From positions 1,059,290-1,123,289 of the forward strand of contig NZ_MAQX01000001.1 in assembly GCF_001682865.1 (NCBI RefSeq): a stretch of 64,000 nt of DNA. The letters run 5' to 3'. Source of the stretch: Bacillus sp. FJAT-26390. Its GTDB lineage: Bacteria > Bacillota > Bacilli > Paenibacillales > Paenibacillaceae. Numbering within the stretch: the first letter of the stretch is position 1; each line of letters begins with the position of its first letter. The notes beneath the pieces are model-generated. The model searched no databases, had not been told where the DNA came from, and saw nothing but the letters and a program-made list of their open reading frames with translations. The translations under genes were made by a program, and so were the position numbers. This document shows, one piece after another, positions 1 through 8,188 of the stretch.

Positions 1-119
1 CCCTCCAGAGTCAGATATAAGATAAGCATATGGCGACTCTAATGGATAATCAAGCCCTTAACTCTTCTGGTCCGATCATCGAAAGGAAACGGTTAACCGA
101 ACATCATGACTGACAAAAG

Positions 120-133
120 TTTAAGCGCTTTAA
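120..133. promoter_or_regulatory. LacI-type operator-like palindrome
   Basis: TTTAAGCGCTTTAA has a symmetric AAGCGCTT core and lies 6 bp upstream of the -35 box of the glycoside hydrolase promoter. LacI/CcpA-family proteins bind sites with a central CG of this form. It matches the cre consensus with two mismatches. The LacI-family gene directly downstream of the hydrolase, or CcpA, is the likely ligand; that assignment is inference. Confidence 0.5.
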
Positions 134-139
134 TTTTTG

Positions 140-168
140 TTGACATCCATCTTTTGTCATCCTACAAT
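140..168 (+). promoter_or_regulatory. Sigma-A promoter of the GH8 gene
   Basis: A perfect -35 TTGACA at 140-145 is followed after 17 bp by TACAAT at 163-168. Transcription would begin near 175, giving a leader of about 70 nt before the ATG at 244. Confidence 0.7.
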
Positions 169-243
169 ACAGAAGTGACGGTCATTCTCTTTACAAGATG
201 TAAACAAAAAGCTTCTATTATCGAAGAAAGGTCGTGTTGGAAG

Positions 244-2148
244 ATGAAAAAAGGCAATCTTATGAAATCGCATTCATTTTTTAATCTCAGGTCTGCTATG
301 TCGATTGCGCTGTCCCTTGTTTTGATGCTCGCTTTAATACCTACCGGATTTGCTGAAGAAGGCTCAACTGCTGCGCAGACGCCGCAAAAGCCGTTTCCGC
401 AGCAAATGGCTTACACAAAAGGCACAATAAAACCTAACCATGTAACCCAGAACCAAATGAATAAGGAGGTTGTACTGCTCTATAAGGAATGGAAGAAAAA
501 ATATGTAAAAGCTAATCCGTATGATGCTGGCCAATATTATGTCTGGTATAACGATGGTGGCTGGAATGACGACGCGGTAACCGTATCGGAAGCCCATGGC
601 TATGGCATGCTGATTACAGCCATTATGGCAGGTGCTGATCCGGATGCCAAAAAACTGTTCGATGGCATGTATCGCTATTTCCGCGCTCATCCAAGTCAAT
701 TGAATCCCGATCTAATGGCTTGGCAGCAAGCTGATCGTGACGGTGCGATCATCGACGTTAATGGAGCTGATTCGGCGATTGACGGCGATATGGATATCGC
801 CTACTCTCTGCTGCTCGCGGATAAACAATGGGGCAGCGCAGGCGCGATTAACTATCGTGCCGAGGGGATAAAAGTGATTAACGCCATTATGGACAACGAG
901 GTTCACCCAGAAGATCATCACCTCCAATTGGGAGATTGGGTTAAAAACTCGGATAGCGAGCCTAGCTTCAAGCCCTCCACTCGCCCATCGGATTTCATGC
1001 TTCAGCATATGAAGGAATATGGCAAAGCAACCGGAGATGCCCGCTGGGATAAAGTGCTCAATACTACTTACGGCATTATGAAAGACGTGCATGCGAACTA
1101 TAGCCCCGGCACAGGACTTCTTCCCGATTTCCTCTACAAGGATGCTGCCGACGGCAAATACAAGCCCGTCAATGAATTCAAATGGAAGACGGAAAGCGGT
1201 CATTTTTTGGAATCGGAATTTGACGGCGCCTACAACTATAACTCTTGCCGCACGCCTTGGCGGATTACGACGGACTACCTCCTTACCGGCGACAAAAGAG
1301 CGTATGACCAATTATCCGTTCTGAACAAATTCGTGCAGGACAAGCATGATTCACCAGACCAAATATGGTCGGGCTACTCGCTCGATGGCAAGACTAAGCT
1401 AAGCGAATGGGACGGCGGATTGGACTTCACTGCACCATTGATGGTCAGTGCGATGATCGATTCCGCGAATCAGGAATGGCTGAATGATCTGTGGGATTAT
1501 CACACCGATGCGGTCAATCCGACCGCAGTTGAATGGAGATATTATTATGGCAACTCCATCCGCCTGCTCAGCATGATCGTGGTTTCCGGTAATTGGTGGT
1601 CGCCAACAGGCATCGCCGCTACAGATATTTCCGGTCACTGGGCTGAGAATGACATTATTACCTCTTTATCCGAAGGCATTGTAAGCGGATTTCCGAATGG
1701 CGCTTTTAAACCTGATTCAGCCGTGAAACGTGCTGAGCTTGCTGTCATGACTGCAAGCGCGCTGAAGCTATCCGGCGAGGGTGCTCCACTCCCTTTTAAT
1801 GACAATGAAGCCATCGTTCCATGGGCCAAGCAATCGGTTGGCAGGCTCGTCCAAGCTGATCTCTTAAAAGGCTGGGTGAAAGAAGACTTCCTCCCTTCTG
1901 CTGAAGTTACGCGTTCTGAAGCAGCAGTATTGCTAGCAGCAGCTTTGAAGCTGCCGCTTGAAGAACAAGCAACGAGCACCGGCTTCTCCGACGATGCTTC
2001 TATCCCAGATTCGGCGAAGCCATCTATCAAAGCATTAGGTACCGCAGGCGTTAATTGGTTTAAAGTACAGGATGCACCCTTCCAGCCTAATGCAAGTTTA
2101 ACGAGAGCGGAAGCCGTCACGATTTTGCGTAGTTTATCGGTTAAGTAA
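244..2148 (+). CDS. Secreted SLH-anchored family 8 glycoside hydrolase (chitosanase/glucanase type)
   Basis: A 634-residue exported enzyme. A signal peptide (cleavage predicted after A37 in the TGFA/EEG context) is followed by a GH8 catalytic domain at about residues 40-455 and three C-terminal S-layer homology domains at about 459-505, 515-565 and 578-630. SLH domains tether proteins to pyruvylated cell-wall polymer, so the enzyme should stay on the cell surface. The general acid is Glu116 in the motif SEAHGYGM, and the DGD motif is at 180-182. In the YNSCRTPWR motif, Asn333 sits where cellulase-type GH8 enzymes carry the base Asp; this resembles the chitosanase / beta-1,3-1,4-glucanase subgroup. 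The ATG at 244 is preferred over upstream starts because GAAAGG lies at 226-231 and the signal peptide begins there. Substrate specificity is inferred, not proven. Confidence 0.85.
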   Translation: MKKGNLMKSHSFFNLRSAMSIALSLVLMLALIPTGFAEEGSTAAQTPQKPFPQQMAYTKGTIKPNHVTQNQMNKEVVLLYKEWKKKYVKANPYDAGQYYVWYNDGGWNDDAVTVSEAHGYGMLITAIMAGADPDAKKLFDGMYRYFRAHPSQLNPDLMAWQQADRDGAIIDVNGADSAIDGDMDIAYSLLLADKQWGSAGAINYRAEGIKVINAIMDNEVHPEDHHLQLGDWVKNSDSEPSFKPSTRPSDFMLQHMKEYGKATGDARWDKVLNTTYGIMKDVHANYSPGTGLLPDFLYKDAADGKYKPVNEFKWKTESGHFLESEFDGAYNYNSCRTPWRITTDYLLTGDKRAYDQLSVLNKFVQDKHDSPDQIWSGYSLDGKTKLSEWDGGLDFTAPLMVSAMIDSANQEWLNDLWDYHTDAVNPTAVEWRYYYGNSIRLLSMIVVSGNWWSPTGIAATDISGHWAENDIITSLSEGIVSGFPNGAFKPDSAVKRAELAVMTASALKLSGEGAPLPFNDNEAIVPWAKQSVGRLVQADLLKGWVKEDFLPSAEVTRSEAAVLLAAALKLPLEEQATSTGFSDDASIPDSAKPSIKALGTAGVNWFKVQDAPFQPNASLTRAEAVTILRSLSVK

Positions 2149-2243
2149 TTCTATTGCTGCTTCCTAAGTACTGCATACTGCCAACTTGCCACAAAATGTG
2201 GTATGGTAGAAGAATATGCAGTTATGTTCCAAGGAGCGAAGCG

Positions 2244-3251
2244 ATGATGAAAGTTAGTATTTTTGACGTAGCCCGAAAATCTGGATTATCAGTCGTTACC
2301 GTCTCAAGAGTGATCAATAACGCGGATACGGTACGTGAAAAAAATCGTAACAAGGTGCTGCAAGCGATGAAAGAGCTGGACTATCATCCAAATGCTGCCG
2401 CCAGAAGTCTTGCTAGAGGGAAAACCGGTGTCATCGGCATTATCATCATCACGCTGAATGACTCCTTCCTTGATGCGGTAGTGAAAGAAATCAACGATAA
2501 GTTAGAGGCTCACCATTATCTACTAGCCTTGTTTATATCCAAAGAAGACGAAACGGATCTTCATAGCGCTATTTTTCAAGAGGATCGAGTTGATGGCATG
2601 TTTATCCTCTCGCCTATTCATGAGGAACGGTATGTTGAGGAACTCACGCGAAAAAACATTCCGTTTGTCATGATTGATAATCAACAGGAAAATTCGACCG
2701 TCCCTTCCGTTCAAGTTGATAATTTCCGAGGCGGCTATGAGGCAACTAAACATCTAATCGATCTGGGGCATACAGATATCGTACACATAAGCGGCCCCCC
2801 ACACTTTCTGAGCAGTAAGGAGCGCATTCGCGGCTACTTAACGGCAATGGAAGAAGCTGGACTTGCTTCCCGCATTGAGCAAGGCAATTTTGATATTAAT
2901 TCCGGCTACGAGATAGCCGAACGCTGGATCAAAACAACCTCTCTGCCTACTGCTGTGTTCGTTGCAGATGACTTAATCGCATTCGGGGTAATGGATGCCC
3001 TTAAGAATAAGGGTTTCCGTATTCCTCAGGATCTTTCCGTCATCGGGTTTGATGATCAGCTCTTCGCTGACCAGTTCCGTCCGGCGCTCACGACCGTTCG
3101 ACAACCAGTCGAGCTTATTGGAAGCCATGCGATTGAACTGCTGCTTAAACGAATGGAAAACATTCATGCTCCCGTCTCTCAGGAGCCTCTGAAGCTGCAG
3201 CCGGAGCTCATTATTCGGCAGTCAACCTGCCCGCCAGATTCCCGTAGATAA
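2244..3251 (+). CDS. LacI-family transcriptional regulator
   Basis: A 335-residue repressor with an N-terminal helix-turn-helix (about residues 4-23, containing SIFDVARKSGLSVVTVSRV) and the hinge-type sequence HPNAAARSLARG, followed by a periplasmic-binding-protein-like effector domain ending in the usual FDDQLFADQFRPALTTVRQP region. AAGGAG lies 7 bp before the ATG at 2244; a second in-frame ATG follows at 2247. It sits about 95 bp after the glycoside hydrolase in the same direction, so it may control that gene and sense a sugar released from its substrate (inference). The effector is unknown. Confidence 0.88.
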   Translation: MMKVSIFDVARKSGLSVVTVSRVINNADTVREKNRNKVLQAMKELDYHPNAAARSLARGKTGVIGIIIITLNDSFLDAVVKEINDKLEAHHYLLALFISKEDETDLHSAIFQEDRVDGMFILSPIHEERYVEELTRKNIPFVMIDNQQENSTVPSVQVDNFRGGYEATKHLIDLGHTDIVHISGPPHFLSSKERIRGYLTAMEEAGLASRIEQGNFDINSGYEIAERWIKTTSLPTAVFVADDLIAFGVMDALKNKGFRIPQDLSVIGFDDQLFADQFRPALTTVRQPVELIGSHAIELLLKRMENIHAPVSQEPLKLQPELIIRQSTCPPDSRR

Positions 3252-3256
3252 AGCTA

Positions 3257-3307
3257 AAACAGCCAAAGAAGGAGATGCGCCATGCACCTCCTTCTTTGGC
3301 TGTTTTT
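3257..3307. terminator. Bidirectional intrinsic terminator
   Basis: A 16-bp inverted repeat (ACAGCCAAAGAAGGAG with its complement, 13-nt loop) is flanked by A and T runs on opposite sides. It serves both the LacI gene on + and the converging hydrolase gene on -. Confidence 0.88.
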
Positions 3308-3323
3308 ATGGTCTTATTTGCCC

Positions 3324-4241
3324 CTAAAGCACGAACTCCATTAAGTCTCTGCCCATCGTAATTTTGTTCGGATAAATATCGCTCATCCCCGCTGTATATG
3401 CCGCTTCCGCTTCTTCCGTAGCGGCAGGCGCTGGAATATGATGCGTTAAGACGAGATGGGGTACGCCCGCGCGTCTTGCTATTTCTGCGACCTGCAGCGT
3501 AGTCGAATGATATTTGGCGGGATTGGATAATGACTGCGCTTGCTCTGGAAATCTAGCGATCAGCTCATCCAGCCATTTCTTATTATATGATTCATGGATA
3601 AGCAGATCAGCGCCATGGCTGTATTTGATCATGTTGGCTACGGGCACCGTATCCCCGGAGATAACGACCGATTTGCCATTATACTCGACCTTGTAAGCAA
3701 GGGCTGGATAAACAGGTCTATGATCAACCTCGAAGGCTGTAATCTTAATGCCATCGGATTCATACACGACTCCTTCATTGTTCTCGAAATAATTAATCTT
3801 CGCGCCTTCATTTGCGGATAAGTTATAATTCACCCTAAGATTGGCATCAAAATCAAACGAATCTCTCATTTTCCCGATAATTTCCTTTGTCGTCGTTGGG
3901 CCATAGACGTTCATCGGCACTGAACGTCCTTCAAAGACGCGATCCGGAATGACATGTGTCCGCCAGCTTGAAATAAATACGTCAAAAAAACCTGAATTGT
4001 GATCGCTATGATGGTGCGTGAACAACACATCCGATATCCGCTGCGGCATGACACCTGCTTTTATGAGCTGATCTACCGTAGCACCGCCGCAATCTATCAG
4101 AAATGCTTTGCTGCCGGCAAGGACGACGATTCCTGATTTGGCCCTTCCGCTAAACGCACGCGGCGTGCCTGTTCCTAATAAAATAACCTTTAAATGCTCA
4201 TGAAAATCCGAAACTAGCTTATCTTGCGTTTGTATTAGCAC
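3324..4241 (-). CDS. Metallo-beta-lactamase-fold hydrolase, arylsulfatase-AtsA-like
   Basis: A 305-residue MBL-superfamily hydrolase. The metal motif FTHHHSDHNSG supplies HxHxDH, preceded by LGTGTPR and FLIDCGGA and followed by SGDTVPV and a C-terminal LTHHIP histidine. The overall pattern resembles the MBL-type arylsulfatase AtsA and RNase-Z-like hydrolases. The start was chosen as GTG at 4241 because GGAGG lies 8 bp upstream; an in-frame TTG at 4256 overlaps that ribosome binding site. It is the last gene of the transporter operon (18 bp after the binding protein), which suggests hydrolysis of an imported sulfate ester or related compound. No signal peptide is visible, so it acts in the cytoplasm. 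Exact substrate unknown. Confidence 0.75.
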   Translation of the reverse strand: MLIQTQDKLVSDFHEHLKVILLGTGTPRAFSGRAKSGIVVLAGSKAFLIDCGGATVDQLIKAGVMPQRISDVLFTHHHSDHNSGFFDVFISSWRTHVIPDRVFEGRSVPMNVYGPTTTKEIIGKMRDSFDFDANLRVNYNLSANEGAKINYFENNEGVVYESDGIKITAFEVDHRPVYPALAYKVEYNGKSVVISGDTVPVANMIKYSHGADLLIHESYNKKWLDELIARFPEQAQSLSNPAKYHSTTLQVAEIARRAGVPHLVLTHHIPAPAATEEAEAAYTAGMSDIYPNKITMGRDLMEFVL

Positions 4242-4257
4242 ACAGATGTCCTCCAAA

Positions 4258-5292
4258 CTATTTATTTTCTTTATTTACTTCATCCAGCAGCGATAAATCG
4301 ATAAACTCACTTAAATCAAGCCCATCTTCCTTGATCCCTTTTATATATCCAGCATCGAAAGAAACTTTTGCCATCGTTTTAATAACAGCAAGATCAACCG
4401 CTTGCGTTAAATTCAAATGGTCCAACGCCGCTTTGATCAGCTCTGTGTCCATCCCTTTGCCGCTAAGCTCTTTCAGTTCATCGCTAATTAACGAGTACGC
4501 TTCGGTGGGATGATCTTGAATGAAGTTGATCCCTTCAAGATTGGCGTTTATCGCTTTCTTAGCCAGTTCGCGATGCTCCTTAAGGAACTTATCGCTCGCC
4601 ATCAGTATCGTAAGCGGATAATTACCGTCATTGGGTGGAATTTTGTCCCAATCAACGAGCACAACGCCACTGCCCTCTTCAACCATTTGGGTTCCCCATG
4701 GCTCAGGAATTAACGTTGCATCAATTTCCTTTTGCCGCATCGCAACGAGTGTATCTGCCGGATTCCGTGTAATGAGTTGAACGCCGGAAGTGTTAGTCGT
4801 GACCTGTAAGCCTGCTTGCTGCAGCAGCAAGCGGAGAGAAATCTCATTGGTGCTTCCTTTGGTTGGAATGGATACCGTTTTGCCTTTTAGATCGCTAACC
4901 GAATGGATTCCGGCCTCTTTGCCTGCAATTAAGACGGCGCCGCCGTTGTTGGAACCGGATATGACCCGAATGTTCTTGCTCTTCAAATATTGATTGATAG
5001 CCGGTCCTGGTCCGACGTAACCTAAATCGATCTGGTTTGTCGCAAGCGCCGTTGAGAAGTCCGAGCCGTTGTCGAAGGCTGTCACTTCAATCGTAATGTT
5101 TGGCCCGAAGCCATCCTGCAAATAACCTTTCTTTAAGGCGATGAAGCCTGGAGCGTGAGTGACATTTTTTAATAAGCCGATCTTAACCGTTACCTTCTCC
5201 TCTGCCTGAGCAGACTTGCTGTCCGAGCCGCATGCGGAAAGAACACCTGTGAGAACAAGCAGCAAACTTACTATTGCGATCATTTTTTTCAT
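4258..5292 (-). CDS. ssuA: ABC transporter substrate-binding lipoprotein, SsuA/NrtA-like
   Basis: A 344-residue lipoprotein. The signal peptide ends in LTGVLSAC, a lipobox with Cys22 as the lipidated residue, so the protein is held on the outer face of the membrane. The mature part is an SsuA/TauA/NrtA-type type 2 periplasmic binding protein, with LKGKTVSIPTKGST and the PEPWGTQM signature. GGAGG lies 7 bp before the ATG at 5292. The family binds aliphatic sulfonates, taurine, sulfate esters, nitrate or pyrimidines; sulfonates or sulfate esters are favoured here by the adjacent AtsA-like hydrolase (inference). Confidence 0.85.
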   Translation of the reverse strand: MKKMIAIVSLLLVLTGVLSACGSDSKSAQAEEKVTVKIGLLKNVTHAPGFIALKKGYLQDGFGPNITIEVTAFDNGSDFSTALATNQIDLGYVGPGPAINQYLKSKNIRVISGSNNGGAVLIAGKEAGIHSVSDLKGKTVSIPTKGSTNEISLRLLLQQAGLQVTTNTSGVQLITRNPADTLVAMRQKEIDATLIPEPWGTQMVEEGSGVVLVDWDKIPPNDGNYPLTILMASDKFLKEHRELAKKAINANLEGINFIQDHPTEAYSLISDELKELSGKGMDTELIKAALDHLNLTQAVDLAVIKTMAKVSFDAGYIKGIKEDGLDLSEFIDLSLLDEVNKENK

Positions 5293-5329
5293 CGTTTTGC
5301 CTCCAATAGAAATTAAAATGGTTGCGGAT

Positions 5330-6094
5330 CTACTTCTTCGCTGCATGCAAGCCGAAGCGCACTAAAATTTGATCTTCGAGCCGTTTAAAGCAGAGATGGT
5401 CGGAAAGCGTTCCGATGACCGCGATAATAATGACTACGCAGAGGATGGTCGCCGTATCGCCGATATCCCGGCTATCTTGAAGCGTCTGACCAAGTCCGGC
5501 ACCCTTGGCAATGAGCTCGCCTGCAGTAAGCGCCCGCCATGCGAAAGCCCACGCAACTCGTACGCCCGTTATTAATTGCGGGAAGGCAGCCGGAAGCATA
5601 ACTTGAAAAAAGAGCCGAAACCCGCTGCCTGCTCCCATCATTTTTGCCGCACGCAAATGAATGGTTGAAATTTGTTTAATCCCCGTCCGGCTCGCCATGG
5701 ACATCGTCCAGGTAGCACCAATCGTCGTAATGAAAATGACAGAGTTATCATTAAGACCGAACCATATGATGGCAAATGGCAGCCATGCAATGCTCGGAAC
5801 GGTCTGAAGCGCTACGACTAAGAAACCAAAGGTCTCATCAAAAAATCGATAGCGAGCAAATAAAAACCCGAGTGTCGTTCCAATAACGATAGATATCGCA
5901 AAGGAAATCAATAGCCGGCGCAGGCTTGCAATGATGGCTTCAAGCATGTGGCCTTCCGTGAACCCATAATAAAAGGCTTGCAGCGTCTGGATCGGGGAAG
6001 GGAATTTCCAGCCCCAATCAAAGATTCTATATCCCAATTCCCAAATTACGATCAGGAGAACTAGAAACAGTGTTCTTCTTAATGCGGTATTCAT
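5330..6094 (-). CDS. ssuC: ABC transporter permease, SsuC/TauC-like
   Basis: A 254-residue membrane protein of the BPD_transp_1 family with about six transmembrane segments. The EAA-type loop that contacts the ATPase lies around AAKMMGAGSGFRLFFQVMLP. The RBS GAGGAG lies 8 bp before the ATG. Its start overlaps the 3' end of the ATPase gene by 68 bp, which implies translational coupling, and the binding-protein gene follows 37 bp downstream. Confidence 0.87.
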   Translation of the reverse strand: MNTALRRTLFLVLLIVIWELGYRIFDWGWKFPSPIQTLQAFYYGFTEGHMLEAIIASLRRLLISFAISIVIGTTLGFLFARYRFFDETFGFLVVALQTVPSIAWLPFAIIWFGLNDNSVIFITTIGATWTMSMASRTGIKQISTIHLRAAKMMGAGSGFRLFFQVMLPAAFPQLITGVRVAWAFAWRALTAGELIAKGAGLGQTLQDSRDIGDTATILCVVIIIAVIGTLSDHLCFKRLEDQILVRFGLHAAKK

Positions 6095-6866
6095 TGCCGA
6101 GCTCCTCTCTTACGACCTTATCGAGCTCGTCCGTGAGCGCCTCCATTATTTTGTTCTCATAATGATGAATTAATGGATCTGCATGATCATGCGGCCTTGC
6201 CGCCTTTATCGCAAATTGCTGCTTCACTCTGCCAGGCTGCGTCGACATCACGAGCACGCGATCGGACAAAATGACCGCTTCACGAATGTTATGGGTGATG
6301 AATAGAATCGTTTTGCGAGTTTTAAGCCAAATATGTTCCAGATCCTTCTGCAAAATATATCTGGTTTGTTCGTCTAAGGCAGCAAACGGCTCATCCATCA
6401 ATAAAATATCAGGTTCCATGACGAGTGCTCTGGCAATCGCCACGCGCTGCTTCATTCCGCCTGAGAGCTCATGGGGGTAACGATCAATAAATTTGCTTAA
6501 ATGAACCGATTTGATTTGCTCGAAGGCGCGCTCATAACGTTCCTTTTTTGATACGCCCTGCTGCTTTAACCCAAAAGCGACATTGTCGATAACGCTTAAC
6601 CAAGGAAATAAACCATGCTCTTGAAACACGACGACGCGGTCGGAGCCCGGTTCTTTTATTGGCTCTCCATTTACGGTAATAGATCCTTCATACGATGACT
6701 CAAATCCGGCTATGAGATTTAAGAGTGTAGATTTGCCGCAGCCCGAAGGACCGACGATCGAAACAAATTCACCCTGTTTGACATGGAACGATGCACCGTC
6801 TAGCACGGTATAGGATGTTCCTTTTTTCTGTGCGAACACTTTACTCACATCTACAACATCGATCAT
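6027..6866 (-). CDS. ssuB: ABC transporter ATP-binding protein, SsuB/TauB-like
   Basis: A 279-residue ATPase with Walker A GPSGCGKST, signature LSGGMKQR, Walker B ILLMDEP and switch histidine FITHN. It energises the adjacent permease and binding protein in a sulfonate/nitrate/taurine-type importer. The RBS GGGAGAG precedes the ATG. The Crp-type regulator gene ends 31 bp upstream, so both are probably on one transcript. The C-terminus is slightly extended (to GIGI) and its coding sequence runs into the permease gene. Confidence 0.88.
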   Translation of the reverse strand: MIDVVDVSKVFAQKKGTSYTVLDGASFHVKQGEFVSIVGPSGCGKSTLLNLIAGFESSYEGSITVNGEPIKEPGSDRVVVFQEHGLFPWLSVIDNVAFGLKQQGVSKKERYERAFEQIKSVHLSKFIDRYPHELSGGMKQRVAIARALVMEPDILLMDEPFAALDEQTRYILQKDLEHIWLKTRKTILFITHNIREAVILSDRVLVMSTQPGRVKQQFAIKAARPHDHADPLIHHYENKIMEALTDELDKVVREELGNEYRIKKNTVSSSPDRNLGIGI

Positions 6867-6897
6867 GCTTGGTCTCTCCCTACTCGGCTGCTTCCTC

Positions 6898-7563
6898 TTA
6901 GATGCTTGACAAGAAGCGGCTCGGATTAATCATAATTATTTTTTTCTTTGTATACGCAATTAGCTCTTTCTCGCGCCACTTGTTCAACAATTCCGTGACG
7001 GTTTGCCTGCTGCAGCCAATCACATACGAGATTTCCTCGTGGCTTAGCTGAAGCTGCACTTCAAGCACGCCATCCTTTTGCTTGCCCATCTGGACGAGAA
7101 ACCACGCTAGCCGCCACGCAACCGGACGGCTGATCAACGTTTCAACCATATCCTGCGTCTGCAGCAGCCTGCGTGCTGTTATTACAGCCAATGAATAAGC
7201 AAACCTAGCATCGTCCTTGGCTAATTCAAGATACTGCCTTGATTCAAGCACAATTAATTGGCTATCCGTCAAGCATTTGGCGTAACGTCTGCGCTGAAGA
7301 TTGGCAAGAATCTCTGCATTGCCGAACACTTCGCCCGGGTAGCGCAGAAATAAAGTGATCCCTTGACCCTCTTGGGAGGATTGGGAAATTTTAATGAGCC
7401 CTGATTCCACATAATGCGCTGCAAGAGGAGACTCATTCTCCTGAAAAACAAATTCATTTTTTCTACATTTCTTCGTGACCCCATATTTGCGAAAAACGCC
7501 AAGGATGACCTCGTTATGACGATCCATTTCTTGCAAATCGGTCTGCTCCTGTAATTCATCCAT
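6898..7563 (-). CDS. Crp/Fnr-family transcriptional regulator
   Basis: A 221-residue regulator with an N-terminal cyclic-nucleotide-binding-type beta barrel (about residues 20-130) and a C-terminal winged helix containing LSHEEISYVIGCSRQTVTEL. It has no N-terminal cysteine cluster of the FNR type, and the canonical cAMP phosphate-binding RxS motif is not evident, so the ligand is unknown. The start ATG at 7563 has AGGTGG 8 bp upstream; an in-frame ATG at 7590 is possible but lacks a good RBS. It heads the transporter operon and probably regulates it, perhaps in response to sulfur supply (inference). Confidence 0.82.
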   Translation of the reverse strand: MDELQEQTDLQEMDRHNEVILGVFRKYGVTKKCRKNEFVFQENESPLAAHYVESGLIKISQSSQEGQGITLFLRYPGEVFGNAEILANLQRRRYAKCLTDSQLIVLESRQYLELAKDDARFAYSLAVITARRLLQTQDMVETLISRPVAWRLAWFLVQMGKQKDGVLEVQLQLSHEEISYVIGCSRQTVTELLNKWREKELIAYTKKKIIMINPSRFLSSI

Positions 7564-7604
7564 TGCCTCAACCACCTCTAGTTCGATCATTCCTGCTGCA
7601 ATTA

Positions 7605-7674
7605 ATCCGACTATTCGGATGCGTTATATGAAGAGTACCATATTTTCAGGCGCTAAAATGTCGGATAGCTGACA
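7605..7674. promoter_or_regulatory. Pair of related palindromes upstream of the Crp-type gene
   Basis: ATCCGACTATTCGGAT at 7605-7620 (perfect 6-bp arms) and TGTCGGATAGCTGACA at 7659-7674 (5 of 6 arm matches) share a related core on opposite strands, about 54 bp apart. They lie in the leader/promoter region of the regulator-transporter operon and could be binding sites for the regulator itself. Confidence 0.35.
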
Positions 7675-7721
7675 AAAATGACTTTCATGGACATTTTTTT
7701 ATTTCCATCGCTATAAACAGC

Positions 7722-7752
7722 AAAAAACCTCGCTTTTAACAAAGCGAGGTTA
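7722..7752 (-). terminator. Intrinsic terminator of the VOC gene
   Basis: The inverted repeat AACCTCGCTTT / AAAGCGAGGTT is followed on the minus strand by a T run. It lies about 20 bp past the stop of the VOC protein. Confidence 0.85.
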
Positions 7753-7772
7753 ACTGTCATGATTAGATGGGA

Positions 7773-8138
7773 TTATGCATGAGGATCGGCTTGAGAGATG
7801 CCTACGAGCACGCCGGCAGGATCAGTAAAATAAGCAAGATAACCCATCCCGGGCATACTCATTTTGGGAACGACTACGGTTCCGCCATTTGAAGTTACAG
7901 CCGTTAAATAGTCATCAATGGAGGTAACCTCAATCGAATTCACCGTTCTCGTTGAGCCGTCAGGGGATTTCATCAATCCGCCGTCAATGCCCGGTTCATC
8001 GCTATTGCCTGTTTTAATAAACCAATAATCCTGTGGACCTGGAAATTTCATAAACTCCCATTGGAACGTATTCGTATAAAACGCGATTGCTTGCTCGGGA
8101 TCAGCAACTTGAATTTCAAAACGCAGCATTCTGCTCAT
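7773..8138 (-). CDS. VOC-superfamily (glyoxalase/bleomycin-resistance fold) protein
   Basis: A 121-residue single-domain protein with the paired beta-alpha-beta-beta-beta modules of the vicinal-oxygen-chelate fold. It opens with LRFEIQVADPEQAIAFYTNTF and ends with GYLAYFTDPAGVLVGI, both typical of YbcC/CarE-like VOC proteins. The RBS AAGGAGGAG precedes the ATG. It is transcribed alone and ends at a strong terminator. The family includes lyases, dioxygenases and antibiotic-binding proteins; no specific role can be assigned. Confidence 0.8.
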   Translation of the reverse strand: MSRMLRFEIQVADPEQAIAFYTNTFQWEFMKFPGPQDYWFIKTGNSDEPGIDGGLMKSPDGSTRTVNSIEVTSIDDYLTAVTSNGGTVVVPKMSMPGMGYLAYFTDPAGVLVGISQADPHA

Positions 8139-8188
8139 CGGTACTCCTCCTTATACTGTAACATGACCATTATACCGAACGTATGTTT

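Noticed and set aside
4242..4256. TTG at 4256 as start of the MBL hydrolase
   Set aside because: It would place the start inside its own GGAGG; the GTG at 4241 has ideal spacing.
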